Assembly (NCBI GenBank): GCA_910584835.1
Contig: CAJUEG010000006.1
Coordinates: 4,377 to 68,376 of the forward strand
Direction of reading: 5' to 3'
DNA length: 64,000 nt
Origin: an uncultured Oscillospiraceae bacterium
GTDB taxonomy: Bacteria > Bacillota > Clostridia > Oscillospirales > Oscillospiraceae
Shown here: positions 8,856-16,938 of the stretch, one piece after another
How positions within the stretch are numbered: position 1 is the stretch's first letter
How the letters are laid out: each line of letters opens with the position of its first letter
Notes under the pieces: model-generated
The model's database searches: none
Seen by the model: only the letters and a program-made list of their open reading frames with translations
What the model was told of the DNA's origin: nothing
Translations under genes and position numbers: made by a program

Positions 8856-10199
8856 ATGGACAGTCAATTGGTTTGGCAGGACTGCTTCAACATCGGCGTG
8901 GAGTCCATCGATAAGGAACACCAGCGGCTTTTCAAAATCATCAGCCGGCTCTTTGAGTATGGGGAGGAGAAGGGCCAATGGGTGTGTCAGGAGGGTATCA
9001 AGTACTTCAAAAACCACGCGGTGAAGCATTTTGAGGATGAGGAGGCGTACATGGCGTCCATCGGCTATGAGGGGCTGGAGACGCACAGGCATATACACGA
9101 GGAGTTCCGGGAGAATACGCTGCCCGTGCTGGAGCGGGAGCTGAAGGAGACGGATTACGCCCCCGACGCGGTGAACCATTTCCTGGGGGTGTGCGCGGGG
9201 TGGCTCATCGGGCATACGATGACGGAGGACCAGGCCATCACCGGCGGGCGTGCGAGCCAGTGGAGGAATCTGCTGCCGGAGGAGGAGCTGGAGGCGCTGA
9301 AAAAGGTGATCGTCCAGCTGGTGTTCGACATGTTCCAGCTGGAATCCCAGGCCATCAGCAGCGCCTACGGCGGGGAGAAGTTCGGCAAGGGGGTGTACTA
9401 CCGCCTGGTCTACGGCGCCAAGGAGGACAAGAAACGTCAGGAAGTTATCATGGTGTTTGAGGAGAAGCTGCTGATTAACACCGTGGGGAAGGTGATGGGA
9501 CTTCAGACCAACAAGCTGGATTCCATGCTCATCAACGCCGCCCGGTATATGGCGCGGCAGTTTGTGGGCCGGGTGATGGAGCTGGTGCCGGCCTTCGGCG
9601 GCCAGGAGCTGGAGGAGGAGAACCTGCTGTCCTACGAGCAGTTCAAAAAGGTGTTTGAGCGGGAAAAGCCCCAGGTCAGCCTGCTGTTCAACACCAGCGG
9701 CGCGGGTTACTTTGCCTACTGCGTCATCGCGCCCCATCTGCTGGAGAGCGGGGTGGGCACCCCCATTCAGCCGGAAAACGCCCTGACCGAGATCCAGGAG
9801 TACCTGACCAGGCGGGAAGAGGCGTCCGGAAAGCGGCGGGTGCTGGTGGTGGACGACTCCGCCACGATGCGGCAGGCCATGAAGAAGCTGCTGGAGGAGG
9901 ACTACGAAGTGTCGCTGGCCGAGTCGGGGGTGGCCGCCATCCGAACCATCACCCTGGACAGGCCGGATATGGTGCTGCTGGATTATGAGATGCCGGTGTG
10001 CGACGGGCGGCAGACCCTGGAGATGCTCCGTTCGGAGCCGGCCTTCGCGGAGCTTCCGGTGGTATTCCTCACCGGGCGGGGGGACCCGGACGTGGTGAGG
10101 AAGCTGCTGTCCCTGAAGCCGGTGGGCTATCTGCTGAAGTACTTGAAGCCGGAGGAGATCAAGAAGAAGATTGACGGCTTTTTTGAAAAGCTGGCGTGA
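8856..10199 (+). CDS. Hemerythrin / CheX-like / receiver three-domain protein
   Basis: A 447-residue cytoplasmic protein with no membrane segment. Residues 1-130 are a bacteriohemerythrin with the complete di-iron ligand set H22, H58, E62, H77, H81, H120 and D125, so it should bind oxygen. Residues about 140-310 resemble the CheX/CheC phosphatase fold (FEEKLLINTVGKVMG..., GAGYFAYCVIAP), although the catalytic ExxN motif is not evident (ML-IN instead). Residues about 326-447 are a receiver with VLVVDDS, phospho-acceptor Asp in MVLLDYEMP, Thr in FLTG and Lys in LLKYLKP. It probably couples oxygen or redox sensing to phosphorelay signalling. GGGAGGG lies 6 nt before the ATG. It is a single-gene unit with its own terminator. 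Confidence 0.88.
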   Translation: MDSQLVWQDCFNIGVESIDKEHQRLFKIISRLFEYGEEKGQWVCQEGIKYFKNHAVKHFEDEEAYMASIGYEGLETHRHIHEEFRENTLPVLERELKETDYAPDAVNHFLGVCAGWLIGHTMTEDQAITGGRASQWRNLLPEEELEALKKVIVQLVFDMFQLESQAISSAYGGEKFGKGVYYRLVYGAKEDKKRQEVIMVFEEKLLINTVGKVMGLQTNKLDSMLINAARYMARQFVGRVMELVPAFGGQELEEENLLSYEQFKKVFEREKPQVSLLFNTSGAGYFAYCVIAPHLLESGVGTPIQPENALTEIQEYLTRREEASGKRRVLVVDDSATMRQAMKKLLEEDYEVSLAESGVAAIRTITLDRPDMVLLDYEMPVCDGRQTLEMLRSEPAFAELPVVFLTGRGDPDVVRKLLSLKPVGYLLKYLKPEEIKKKIDGFFEKLA

Positions 10200-10206
10200 A
10201 AAACCG

Positions 10207-10254
10207 AAAAGCCCCGGGGCGCGGGTGTGCACACCTGGCGCTCCGGGGCTTTTT
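10207..10254. terminator. Bidirectional terminator
   Basis: A 16-bp outer stem with one mismatch (10207-10222 with 10239-10254) plus an inner GGTGTGCACACC palindrome, with A and T runs at the two ends. It separates the convergent hemerythrin-fusion and MFS genes. Confidence 0.85.
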
Positions 10255-10271
10255 GCGGGAAACGGGGGCGC

Positions 10272-11432
10272 TTACCCCCCGGCGCGGCGCAGCAGCGCCT
10301 CGTGGGCGGCGGCCATAACGGCCAGAATGACCAGCAGGTAGAGGGGAAACAGGGCGGGGCTGATGCAGTCGGAGATCAGCCCGAACAGGGGGGGCATCAG
10401 GCAGGTGCCCACGTAGGCGCTGGCCATCTGCACGCCGATGACCGCCTGGGACTTGTCCGCGCCGAAGTGGTCGGGGGTGGAGTGAATGACGCAGGGGTAG
10501 ATGGGGGCGCAGCCCAGCCCCACCAGCACCAGCCCAGCCAGGGCGGCGTATTCGTGAAGGGGCAGCAGCAGAATAAGCGCCCCCAGCGCGATGACGCACT
10601 GGCCCAGCCGGATCATCCGGGAGTCGCTGAGCTTCATGGTGAGGAAGCCGCTGAGCGCCCGGCCCGCGGTGATGCCGAGGAAAAACATCCCGGCGTATCC
10701 CGCCGCCGTCTCCGCCGGAATACCTTTGTGCAGATGCAGATAGCTGCTGCCCCACAGGATGGCGGTCTGCTCCAGGGCGCAGTAGCAGAAGAAGGTGACC
10801 ATGACCTCCTTTGCCCCGGGGATGCGGAAGACCTGGGACAGGGTGAGAGGGGGCGCATCCTGTCCCTCCCCGCCGCCCGCGCCCTTGTGGACCCGCCACA
10901 GGGGCAGGCTGACCGCCAGGATGGCGGTGAGGGCGATCTGGAGCAGGGAGATGTATCGGTAGCCCATGTGCCACCCGGCCCCGGTGGACAGGGCCAGTCC
11001 CATGATATAGGGTCCAATGGCCGCCCCCAGGCCCCACATGCAGTGCAGCCAGCTCATGTGGCGGCTGGCATAGTGCAGGGCCACGTAGTTGTTCAGCGCC
11101 GCGTCCACGCTGCCCGCCCCCAGGCCGTAGGGGACGGCCCACAGGCACAGCGCCCAGAACGACCCGCTGACGGAGAAGCCGAACAGGGCCGCGGCGGTCA
11201 TGCCCACGCTGATGGCGGTGACCCGCCCGGTCCCCAGCCTTTTGGTGAGCCGGTCGCTTTGCAGGCTGGACACCACGGTGCCCATGGAGATAATAATGGA
11301 GATGGCCCCGGCCCAGGACGTGGGCACGCTGAGATCGGCGTGCATCACCGGCCAGGCGGAGCCCAGCAGGGAGTCGGGCAGGCCCAGGCTGATGAAGGAG
11401 AGGTAGATGACGGCCAGAAGCAGATGTATCAT
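10272..11432 (-). CDS. MFS transporter
   Basis: A 386-residue protein made almost entirely of hydrophobic helices, consistent with 12 membrane segments. MFS signs include the loop after helix 2 (DRLTKRLGTGRV) and the matching loop in the second half (MKLSDSRMIRLG). No substrate can be named. The start at 11432 is preferred over an upstream in-frame ATG at 11459 because AAGGAGG lies 8 nt before it. Transcribed alone on the minus strand. Confidence 0.85.
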   Translation of the reverse strand: MIHLLLAVIYLSFISLGLPDSLLGSAWPVMHADLSVPTSWAGAISIIISMGTVVSSLQSDRLTKRLGTGRVTAISVGMTAAALFGFSVSGSFWALCLWAVPYGLGAGSVDAALNNYVALHYASRHMSWLHCMWGLGAAIGPYIMGLALSTGAGWHMGYRYISLLQIALTAILAVSLPLWRVHKGAGGGEGQDAPPLTLSQVFRIPGAKEVMVTFFCYCALEQTAILWGSSYLHLHKGIPAETAAGYAGMFFLGITAGRALSGFLTMKLSDSRMIRLGQCVIALGALILLLPLHEYAALAGLVLVGLGCAPIYPCVIHSTPDHFGADKSQAVIGVQMASAYVGTCLMPPLFGLISDCISPALFPLYLLVILAVMAAAHEALLRRAGG

Positions 11433-11460
11433 ATTGTGTTCCTCCTTTTCCGCTGGCATG

Positions 11461-11469
11461 ATTATACCA
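11461..11469 (-). promoter_or_regulatory. Extended -10 promoter of the MFS gene
   Basis: On the minus strand TGG-TATAAT (TATAAT at 11461-11466), 29 bp upstream of the start. No good -35 is visible, as expected for an extended -10 promoter. Confidence 0.55.
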
Positions 11470-11488
11470 TCGAAAAGGAGATACGCCT

Positions 11489-11638
11489 ATGGCAAAATTG
11501 CCGGATACGATCAAGTATTTCGTTCCCCGGTGCGGCGTTCCGCCGGTTCCCGCCAAGGCGTTCCGGGCCCGGAAGGGCCGCGCCCCTCGGCGTACCGGGA
11601 GAAAACTGCCCCTTGACAGAATGGTTTACTTGCTGTAG
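11489..11638 (+). CDS. Possible small basic protein (49 aa)
   Basis: ATG preceded by AAGGAGATACGCC, an excellent ribosome site, opens a 49-codon frame rich in Arg, Lys and Pro (starts MAKLPDTIKYF, ends DRMVYLL). It lies between the divergent MFS and BlaI genes, and its 3' end runs into the BlaI promoter. I recognise no family. The strong ribosome site supports translation, but no clear promoter was found. Confidence 0.35.
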   Translation: MAKLPDTIKYFVPRCGVPPVPAKAFRARKGRAPRRTGRKLPLDRMVYLL

Positions 11639-11641
11639 ACT
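11613..11641 (+). promoter_or_regulatory. Promoter of blaI-M56 pair A
   Basis: TTGACA (11613-11618), 17-bp spacer, TAGACT (11636-11641). Confidence 0.75.
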
Positions 11642-11665
11642 AGAGGTGGACTACAAGATGTAAAC
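11624..11665 (+). promoter_or_regulatory. BlaI-type operators, pair A
   Basis: Two imperfect dyads face each other: GTTTACTTGCTGTAGAC (11624-11640), overlapping the -10, and GACTACAAGATGTAAAC (11649-11665), just after it. Both fit the TACA/TGTA core of BlaI/MecI sites and resemble the sites of pair B near 19.6 kb, so autorepression is expected. Confidence 0.6.
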
Positions 11666-11683
11666 CAAAAGGAGGGACAGGCC

Positions 11684-12043
11684 ATGACGCAGTACAGACT
11701 GGGCGGGGCGGAGGCGGCCTTCGCCGCGCTGATCTGGGACAACGAGCCGCTGTCCTCCAGCCGCCTGGTGGAGCTGTGCGCCCGGGAGCTGGAGTGGAAG
11801 AAGTCCACCACCTACACCGTTTTGCGGCGGCTGTGCCAGAAGGGGATTTTTCAAAACGAGAACGGGGTGGTGACGTCCCGGGTCAGCCGGGAGGAGCTGG
11901 CTGCCCGGCAGAGCGAGGCCTTTGTGGACGAGGCGTTCGGCGGCTCGCTGCCCCGGTTCCTGGCGGCCTTCACCCGGCGCAAGAAGCTCAGCGAAGAGGA
12001 GGTCGCGCAGCTCCAGCGGCTCATCGACGAGAACAGGGGGTGA
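11684..12043 (+). CDS. BlaI/MecI-family repressor A
   Basis: A 119-residue winged-helix repressor. EWKKSTTYTVLRRLCQKGIFQNENGV is the recognition helix and wing, with the KSTTYTVLRRL core typical of BlaI/MecI. The C-terminal half (EAFGGSLPRFLAAFTRRKKLSEEEV) is the dimerisation helix region cleaved during derepression in the characterised family. AAGGAGGG lies upstream of ATG 11684. The gene ends 4 nt before the M56 sensor-protease gene, the usual pairing. No beta-lactamase is nearby, so the regulated target is unknown. Confidence 0.92.
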   Translation: MTQYRLGGAEAAFAALIWDNEPLSSSRLVELCARELEWKKSTTYTVLRRLCQKGIFQNENGVVTSRVSREELAARQSEAFVDEAFGGSLPRFLAAFTRRKKLSEEEVAQLQRLIDENRG

Positions 12044-12047
12044 GGGC

Positions 12048-14459
12048 ATGGAAAACCTGTTTCTCGCCGTGCTGGGCATGAGCGCCACCGGGGCGGCGGT
12101 CATTGCGGCGGTGCTGCTGGCCCGGCTTCTTCTGCGCAAGGCCCCCAAAATTTTTTCCTACGCCCTGTGGGCGGTGGTGCTGTTCCGGCTGCTGTGCCCC
12201 TTTACCATTGAGAGCGCGTTCAGCCTTCTGCCCTCCGTGCGGATGGTGGACGCCGCCGGGCGGGGCGGAGGGACGGACCAGGTTATCCAGGTTCACACCG
12301 GCATACCCGTCCTGAACAGCCAGGTGAACGGCTTCCTGGCGGACCACCCCTACCAGCAGGGACAGCCTGTAGTGACCGGAGGGTCGCCGGAGGAGGGCCT
12401 GGCCCCCGTTATCAACCAGCTGGGGCCCGTGCCGGACTGGCGCACCCTGCCCGCCGCCGTCTGGCTGGCGGGGACCGCCGCCCTGCTGGGGTACGGCCTG
12501 GTCTCTCTGCTGCGGCTGCGGCGCAGGCTGGCGGGGTCGGTCCCCCTGGCGGGGGAGAAGGGCGTCCGGCTGGCCGACCACATCCCCTCCCCCTTTGTGC
12601 TGGGGCTGCTGCGGCCCGTTATCTATCTGCCCTCCGATCTGCCCGAGGGGGAGCGGGGCTATATCCTCCTTCACGAGCGCACCCATATCCGCCGCCTTGA
12701 CCACGTGACCCGGGCGCTGGCGTGGCTGGCGGTGGCGGTCCATTGGTTCAACCCCCTGGTGTGGCTGGCCTTCCGCCTGGCGGGGCGGGACATGGAGATG
12801 TCCTGCGACGAGGCGGTGCTGCGGCGGATGGGCCGGGACGTGCGGGCGGACTACTCCGCCTCCCTGCTGCGGCTGACCGCCGGCGGGCGGCTCCCGGCGG
12901 GTCCGCTGGCCTTTGGCGGCGGGGAGGTGAAGGGCCGCATCAAGAACGTGCTGGGCTATAAAAAGCCCGCCTTCTGGGCGGGGGCGCTGGCCCTCATCGC
13001 GGTGGTGTGCGTGGGGGCGGCCCTGGCCACCAACCGAAGCCCCAGCCTCCAGATCGACGCCGGCTCCATTGTGTCCTACACCGCCGTCACCTCCGACTCC
13101 TACACCAGGGTTCCCGAGCATGTCTCCACCGACGCCGACCGGCGGAAGGACCTGGCCGACCCGGCCAAACAGCGCCCGCTGTCCAAAAAGGACGGCGACG
13201 CGCTGGCGGAGCTGGTGAACGCCTACCGAAAGAGCGTCTACGGGCACGGTGAGCTCACCCTGTCCGGGAGCGAGCACCACCTGGTGCGAATGGACCGCGC
13301 GGACGGCGGGTACTACCTGCTGGACTACTGGTACTGGAACGGCTTCTCGTTCAACCCGCTCCACGGCGGCGAGGACAGCTACACTACCCTGGTGACCGAT
13401 TACGACGCCTCCGGCAGGGCCGGGACCACCTGGCAGATGGAGTATGACTTCGACCGGGCGTACAAGGACTGGCGGCAGGGCGTGCCGGGGGCGTACCCGG
13501 CCCCCGAAGACGCCGAGCTGACCTTCGCCCTGGCCTGGACGGACGACGGCCGCCCCTATGTCCGCATGGACGGCGCCGTGCTGGGCCGCGCCCTGCGGGA
13601 AAGCATCATCTGGTGGCCGCCCTATGGGGACGGGGAGGAGCAGTACGCCGGCAGCCGAGGGCTGACGATGGAGTACCTCTTTGAGAGCGGCTGGGGCAGG
13701 GTGTACGCCTGGTGGGCGGATGAGGAGCGCACCAGCGTGGCCGTGTCCACCCAGGCGTCCACCATAGCCGTCAGCTCCATTGTGGACTGGTGGGAGTTCA
13801 CCGTGGATCTGTCCGGCGAACAGGGAAAGGTCACCTCTATGGCGTTGAGCGGGGAACAGCCCCAGGGCGTGCGGGTGGTGCCCGAGGCCGTCACGGAGGA
13901 AGAGGCGGTGGACGTAGCCCGCATCGCCGCCAAGCTGCTCACCGCGGCGGAGGACTACTACCGAAACTGCGGCGAACCCGTCCCGGCCGCCCCCGCCGGG
14001 GCGGTTGGATACACCCCCGAGTACGGCGCGGGCGAGTTCGGCGAGTGTCTCATCAATGGCCTGGGGGACGCCTATGTGGAGTGGCACGCCCCCGGCCGGG
14101 GGGAGAGCGTGGACTGGCTGTATTTTGCCCGCGACCCCGCCTTCTTCTGCCCCCGGCTGGCCGGGGAGGCGGTGGAGGGCAGCGCCCAGTGGACGGATAA
14201 GGACCGCACCGCCGTCCGGGTAAACTTCAACGTCAACGACGCGCGGGTGGTGAGCGGGGCCATCTCCGGCTTTACCATTGAGTTCACCGTGGATTTGGAG
14301 GAGATGGCCGTCACGGACACCTTCACCCGCTCCATGGTGGAGGGGGAGACCCTGGAGCTGGACGAGGACGAGATGCGCTACGCCGCCCAGGCCTTTGCCG
14401 AGCTGCTGCGCGGGGCGGAGAAGTTTTTTTATGACGCACCAACCTCCCCGGCGCCCTGA
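12048..14459 (+). CDS. BlaR1-like M56 sensor metalloprotease A
   Basis: An 803-residue membrane protein. N-terminal hydrophobic helices are followed by the M56 zinc site HERTH (in LLHERTHIRRLDH) and the downstream Glu of DMEMSCDEAVLRRMG. A further membrane helix (FWAGALALIAVVCVGAALAT) precedes an external region of about 460 residues. That region does not show the penicillin-binding motifs of true BlaR1, so the sensed signal is probably not a beta-lactam. It contains two similar segments (ISSIVDWWEFTVDLSGEQGKV and AISGFTIEFTVDLEEMAV), suggesting repeated beta-rich domains. Expected role: sense an envelope signal and inactivate the partner repressor. Confidence 0.85.
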   Translation: MENLFLAVLGMSATGAAVIAAVLLARLLLRKAPKIFSYALWAVVLFRLLCPFTIESAFSLLPSVRMVDAAGRGGGTDQVIQVHTGIPVLNSQVNGFLADHPYQQGQPVVTGGSPEEGLAPVINQLGPVPDWRTLPAAVWLAGTAALLGYGLVSLLRLRRRLAGSVPLAGEKGVRLADHIPSPFVLGLLRPVIYLPSDLPEGERGYILLHERTHIRRLDHVTRALAWLAVAVHWFNPLVWLAFRLAGRDMEMSCDEAVLRRMGRDVRADYSASLLRLTAGGRLPAGPLAFGGGEVKGRIKNVLGYKKPAFWAGALALIAVVCVGAALATNRSPSLQIDAGSIVSYTAVTSDSYTRVPEHVSTDADRRKDLADPAKQRPLSKKDGDALAELVNAYRKSVYGHGELTLSGSEHHLVRMDRADGGYYLLDYWYWNGFSFNPLHGGEDSYTTLVTDYDASGRAGTTWQMEYDFDRAYKDWRQGVPGAYPAPEDAELTFALAWTDDGRPYVRMDGAVLGRALRESIIWWPPYGDGEEQYAGSRGLTMEYLFESGWGRVYAWWADEERTSVAVSTQASTIAVSSIVDWWEFTVDLSGEQGKVTSMALSGEQPQGVRVVPEAVTEEEAVDVARIAAKLLTAAEDYYRNCGEPVPAAPAGAVGYTPEYGAGEFGECLINGLGDAYVEWHAPGRGESVDWLYFARDPAFFCPRLAGEAVEGSAQWTDKDRTAVRVNFNVNDARVVSGAISGFTIEFTVDLEEMAVTDTFTRSMVEGETLELDEDEMRYAAQAFAELLRGAEKFFYDAPTSPAP

Positions 14460-14470
14460 CGAGCGCGGGA

Positions 14471-14508
14471 GCAGGCCCGCCGGAACGTCCGGCGGGCCTG
14501 CTGTTTTT
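14471..14508 (+). terminator. Terminator of the blaI-M56 pair A operon
   Basis: Perfect 14-bp stem (14471-14484 with 14488-14501), three-base loop, then TGTTTTT. Confidence 0.92.
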
Positions 14509-14545
14509 CTCTGCGGGACAGTGAAAAAAAGTGGGCGGCGTCCCC

Positions 14546-14574
14546 TTGACAAGCGCGGTTAGCGCTGGTAAACT
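14546..14574 (+). promoter_or_regulatory. Promoter of feoAB
   Basis: TTGACA (14546-14551), 17-bp spacer containing AGCGC/GCGCT symmetry, TAAACT (14569-14574). No clear Fur box seen. Confidence 0.7.
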
Positions 14575-14609
14575 AGGGCCGACACAAGCGACGAGGGAGG
14601 CTGTTGAAC

Positions 14610-14843
14610 ATGCTTCTGAAGGATATTGAGGTGGGCCAGAGCTGCGTGGTGGAGCGCATGGAGCTGCCCTTCCAGATCCAGCGGCGGCTGGAGGCGCTGG
14701 GCATGACCCGCCGGGCCCAGGTGGCGGTGGTCAACCGCAAGGGCCGGGGGATTTTGATCGTCAAGCTGCGGGGCAGCCGGTTTGCCCTGGGCGAGCAGAT
14801 CACCAGGAATATAATGGTGAGCAAGGCGGGTGGGGCGGCATGA
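14610..14843 (+). CDS. feoA: FeoA ferrous iron transport accessory protein
   Basis: A 77-residue SH3-like FeoA protein: Q-R-R-L-E-A-L-G-M-T-R, then VVNRKGRGILIVKLRGSRFALGEQITRNI, the standard FeoA core. It assists FeoB at the membrane. The start at ATG 14610 has GAGGGAGG 10 nt upstream; a TTG at 14604 is a weaker alternative. The stop overlaps the feoB start (ATGA), indicating coupling. Confidence 0.93.
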   Translation: MLLKDIEVGQSCVVERMELPFQIQRRLEALGMTRRAQVAVVNRKGRGILIVKLRGSRFALGEQITRNIMVSKAGGAA

Positions 14844-16888
14844 ACCGGAAAGAGGATATGACCATCGGGTTCATCGGCAACCCCAACTGCGGCAAGACCA
14901 CCCTGTTCAACGCCTACACCGGGGCCAACCTGAAGGTGGCCAACTGGCCGGGGGTGACGGTGGAGAAGGTGGAGGGGGCCATCCGGCGGCACGACCTGAA
15001 CATACGGGTGGTGGACCTGCCCGGGGCGTACAGCCTCACCTCCTACACCATGGAGGAGATCGTCTCCCGGCAGTTCATCCTCAGCGACGAGGTGGACGTC
15101 ATCATCAATGTGGTGGACGCCTCGGTGCTGGAGCGCAGCCTGTACCTCACCCTCCAGCTGCTGGAGCTGGGCAAGCCGGTGGTGGTGGCGCTGAACATGA
15201 TGGACGTGGTGGAGAAGCGGGGGATGGAGATCGACCTCCACCGCCTGCCCGAGATGCTGGGGGTGCCGGTGATCCCGGTGTCCGCCCGCAAACGCTCGGG
15301 GCTGGACGCCCTGCTCCACGCCGCCGCCCACCACAGGGACCACACCGGCCCGGACAGCCTGGTCCACCAGCACCGGCATGTGGGCAGCCACGCCCACGAC
15401 CACCACCAGGAGTACGCCATGGTGTACTCCGACGAGATTGAGGACCAGATCGACCGCATCATCCCCGCTCTGGAGGGGAAGTACCCCGGCATCGCCAACC
15501 CCCGCTGGCACGCCCTCAAGCTGCTGGAGGGGGACAAGGAGGTGTCGGAGCGGTACCCCCTGGACCTGCCCGGCCTGGGGGAGAAGGACTACGAGTCCCG
15601 GATCATCAACGAGAAGTACGCCTTCATTGACGAGATCGTGGAGGAGGTGCTGCTCCACAGGCAGCGGCAGGATCAGCTGACGGAAAAGCTGGACGGCGCG
15701 CTCACCCACCGCGTATGGGGCATCCCCATCTTCCTGGGCATCATGGCCCTGGTCTTTTTCCTCACCTTCACCGTGGGCGACTGGATCAAGGGCTATTTCG
15801 AGCACACCATCGACGCGCTGTCCCTGCTGGCCGGGCGGGGGATGGACGCCATAGGGGTGGCCCCCATCGTCCAGTCCCTGGTGGTGGACGGGGTGATCGG
15901 CGGCGTGGGCACCATCGTCACCTTTCTGCCCAACATCTTTATTTTGTTCCTGGCCCTGGCCTTTTTGGAGGACAGCGGCTATATGGCCCGGGTGGCCTAC
16001 GTGATGGAGGGGGTCATGAGCAGGCTGGGCCTGTCGGGCAAGGCGTTCATCCCCATGCTGCTGGGCTTTGGCTGCACCGTCCCGGCGCTGATGGCCTCCC
16101 GGGCGCTGGAGAGCCAGCGGGACCGCTATAAGGTGATGCTGGTCACCCCCTTCATGAGCTGCAACGCCCGGCTCACCATCTACATCCTGTTCTCCGAGAT
16201 GTTTTTCGGGCAGTACGCCATGCTGGCGGCCTACTCCATGTACCTCATCGGCATTGTGGTGGCCATGCTGGTGTCGGTGGGGCTGCACCTGCTGGATCGG
16301 AAGCGGGAGGTGAACTACCTGCTCATCGAGCTGCCCGAGTACAAAATGCCCGATGCCCGCACGGTGGCCATCTATGTGTGGGACAAGGTGAAGGACTACC
16401 TGGGCAAGGCCGGGTCCACCATCTTCCTGGCCACGCTGCTGATCTGGCTGCTGCTGAACTTCGGCCCCCAGGGGTACGCCGTGGACATGTCCGGCGGCTT
16501 CGGGGCCATCATCGGGCGCTGGCTGGTGCCCTTCTTCGCCCCCATCGGCCTGGGCTTCTGGCAGATCGCCGTGGCCCTCATCGCCGGCATCTCCGCCAAG
16601 GAGGTGGTGGTGTCCAGCTGCGCGGTGCTCTTCGGCATTGTCAACGCCAACTCCCCCGCGGGGATGGCGGAGTTTGCCCAGGTGCTGTCCGGCATCGGCT
16701 TCGGACCGCTGAACGCCTTCTGCCTGATGGTATTCTGCCTGCTCTACGTCCCCTGCGCAGCCACCCTGGCCACCATCCGCAAGGAGTCGGGCAGCTGGGG
16801 GTGGACGGCCTTCGTGGCGGCGTTCCAGGTGGCGGTGGCGTGGATCGTCACCTTCCTGGCGTACCGGATTGGGCTGTGCATCCTCTAA
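14840..16888 (+). CDS. feoB: FeoB ferrous iron transporter
   Basis: A 682-residue GTP-dependent Fe(II) importer. The N-terminal G domain shows GNPNCGKT (13-20), DLPG (59-62), NMMD (119-122) and SARK (148-151). The C-terminal half holds the Gate-type membrane domains, with GFGCTVPALMASR and GISAKEVVVSSCAVLFG. Between G domain and membrane part, residues 160-189 contain eleven histidines (HxxxHH, HQHRH, HAHDHH), a stretch that could hold metal. It starts within the feoA stop and ends at a terminator shared with the convergent M56 gene. Confidence 0.95.
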   Translation: MNRKEDMTIGFIGNPNCGKTTLFNAYTGANLKVANWPGVTVEKVEGAIRRHDLNIRVVDLPGAYSLTSYTMEEIVSRQFILSDEVDVIINVVDASVLERSLYLTLQLLELGKPVVVALNMMDVVEKRGMEIDLHRLPEMLGVPVIPVSARKRSGLDALLHAAAHHRDHTGPDSLVHQHRHVGSHAHDHHQEYAMVYSDEIEDQIDRIIPALEGKYPGIANPRWHALKLLEGDKEVSERYPLDLPGLGEKDYESRIINEKYAFIDEIVEEVLLHRQRQDQLTEKLDGALTHRVWGIPIFLGIMALVFFLTFTVGDWIKGYFEHTIDALSLLAGRGMDAIGVAPIVQSLVVDGVIGGVGTIVTFLPNIFILFLALAFLEDSGYMARVAYVMEGVMSRLGLSGKAFIPMLLGFGCTVPALMASRALESQRDRYKVMLVTPFMSCNARLTIYILFSEMFFGQYAMLAAYSMYLIGIVVAMLVSVGLHLLDRKREVNYLLIELPEYKMPDARTVAIYVWDKVKDYLGKAGSTIFLATLLIWLLLNFGPQGYAVDMSGGFGAIIGRWLVPFFAPIGLGFWQIAVALIAGISAKEVVVSSCAVLFGIVNANSPAGMAEFAQVLSGIGFGPLNAFCLMVFCLLYVPCAATLATIRKESGSWGWTAFVAAFQVAVAWIVTFLAYRIGLCIL

Positions 16889-16899
16889 ATAAAGCGATA

Positions 16900-16932
16900 G
16901 CGGCCCCTCCCGCATGGGAGGGGCCGCGTTTA
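16900..16932. terminator. Terminator between feoB and M56 gene B
   Basis: 12-bp stem (16900-16911 with 16916-16927), loop GCAT, T-containing tail on the plus strand. It lies between convergent genes. Confidence 0.8.
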
Positions 16933-16938
16933 TGGTTC

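Noticed and set aside
11684..14459. Beta-lactamase induction system (true BlaR1)
   Set aside because: The outer region lacks the SxxK, SxN and KTG motifs in a penicillin-binding arrangement, and no beta-lactamase is nearby.
12021..14552. Long minus-strand open frame opposite M56 gene A
   Set aside because: Shadow frame; no ribosome site or family match.
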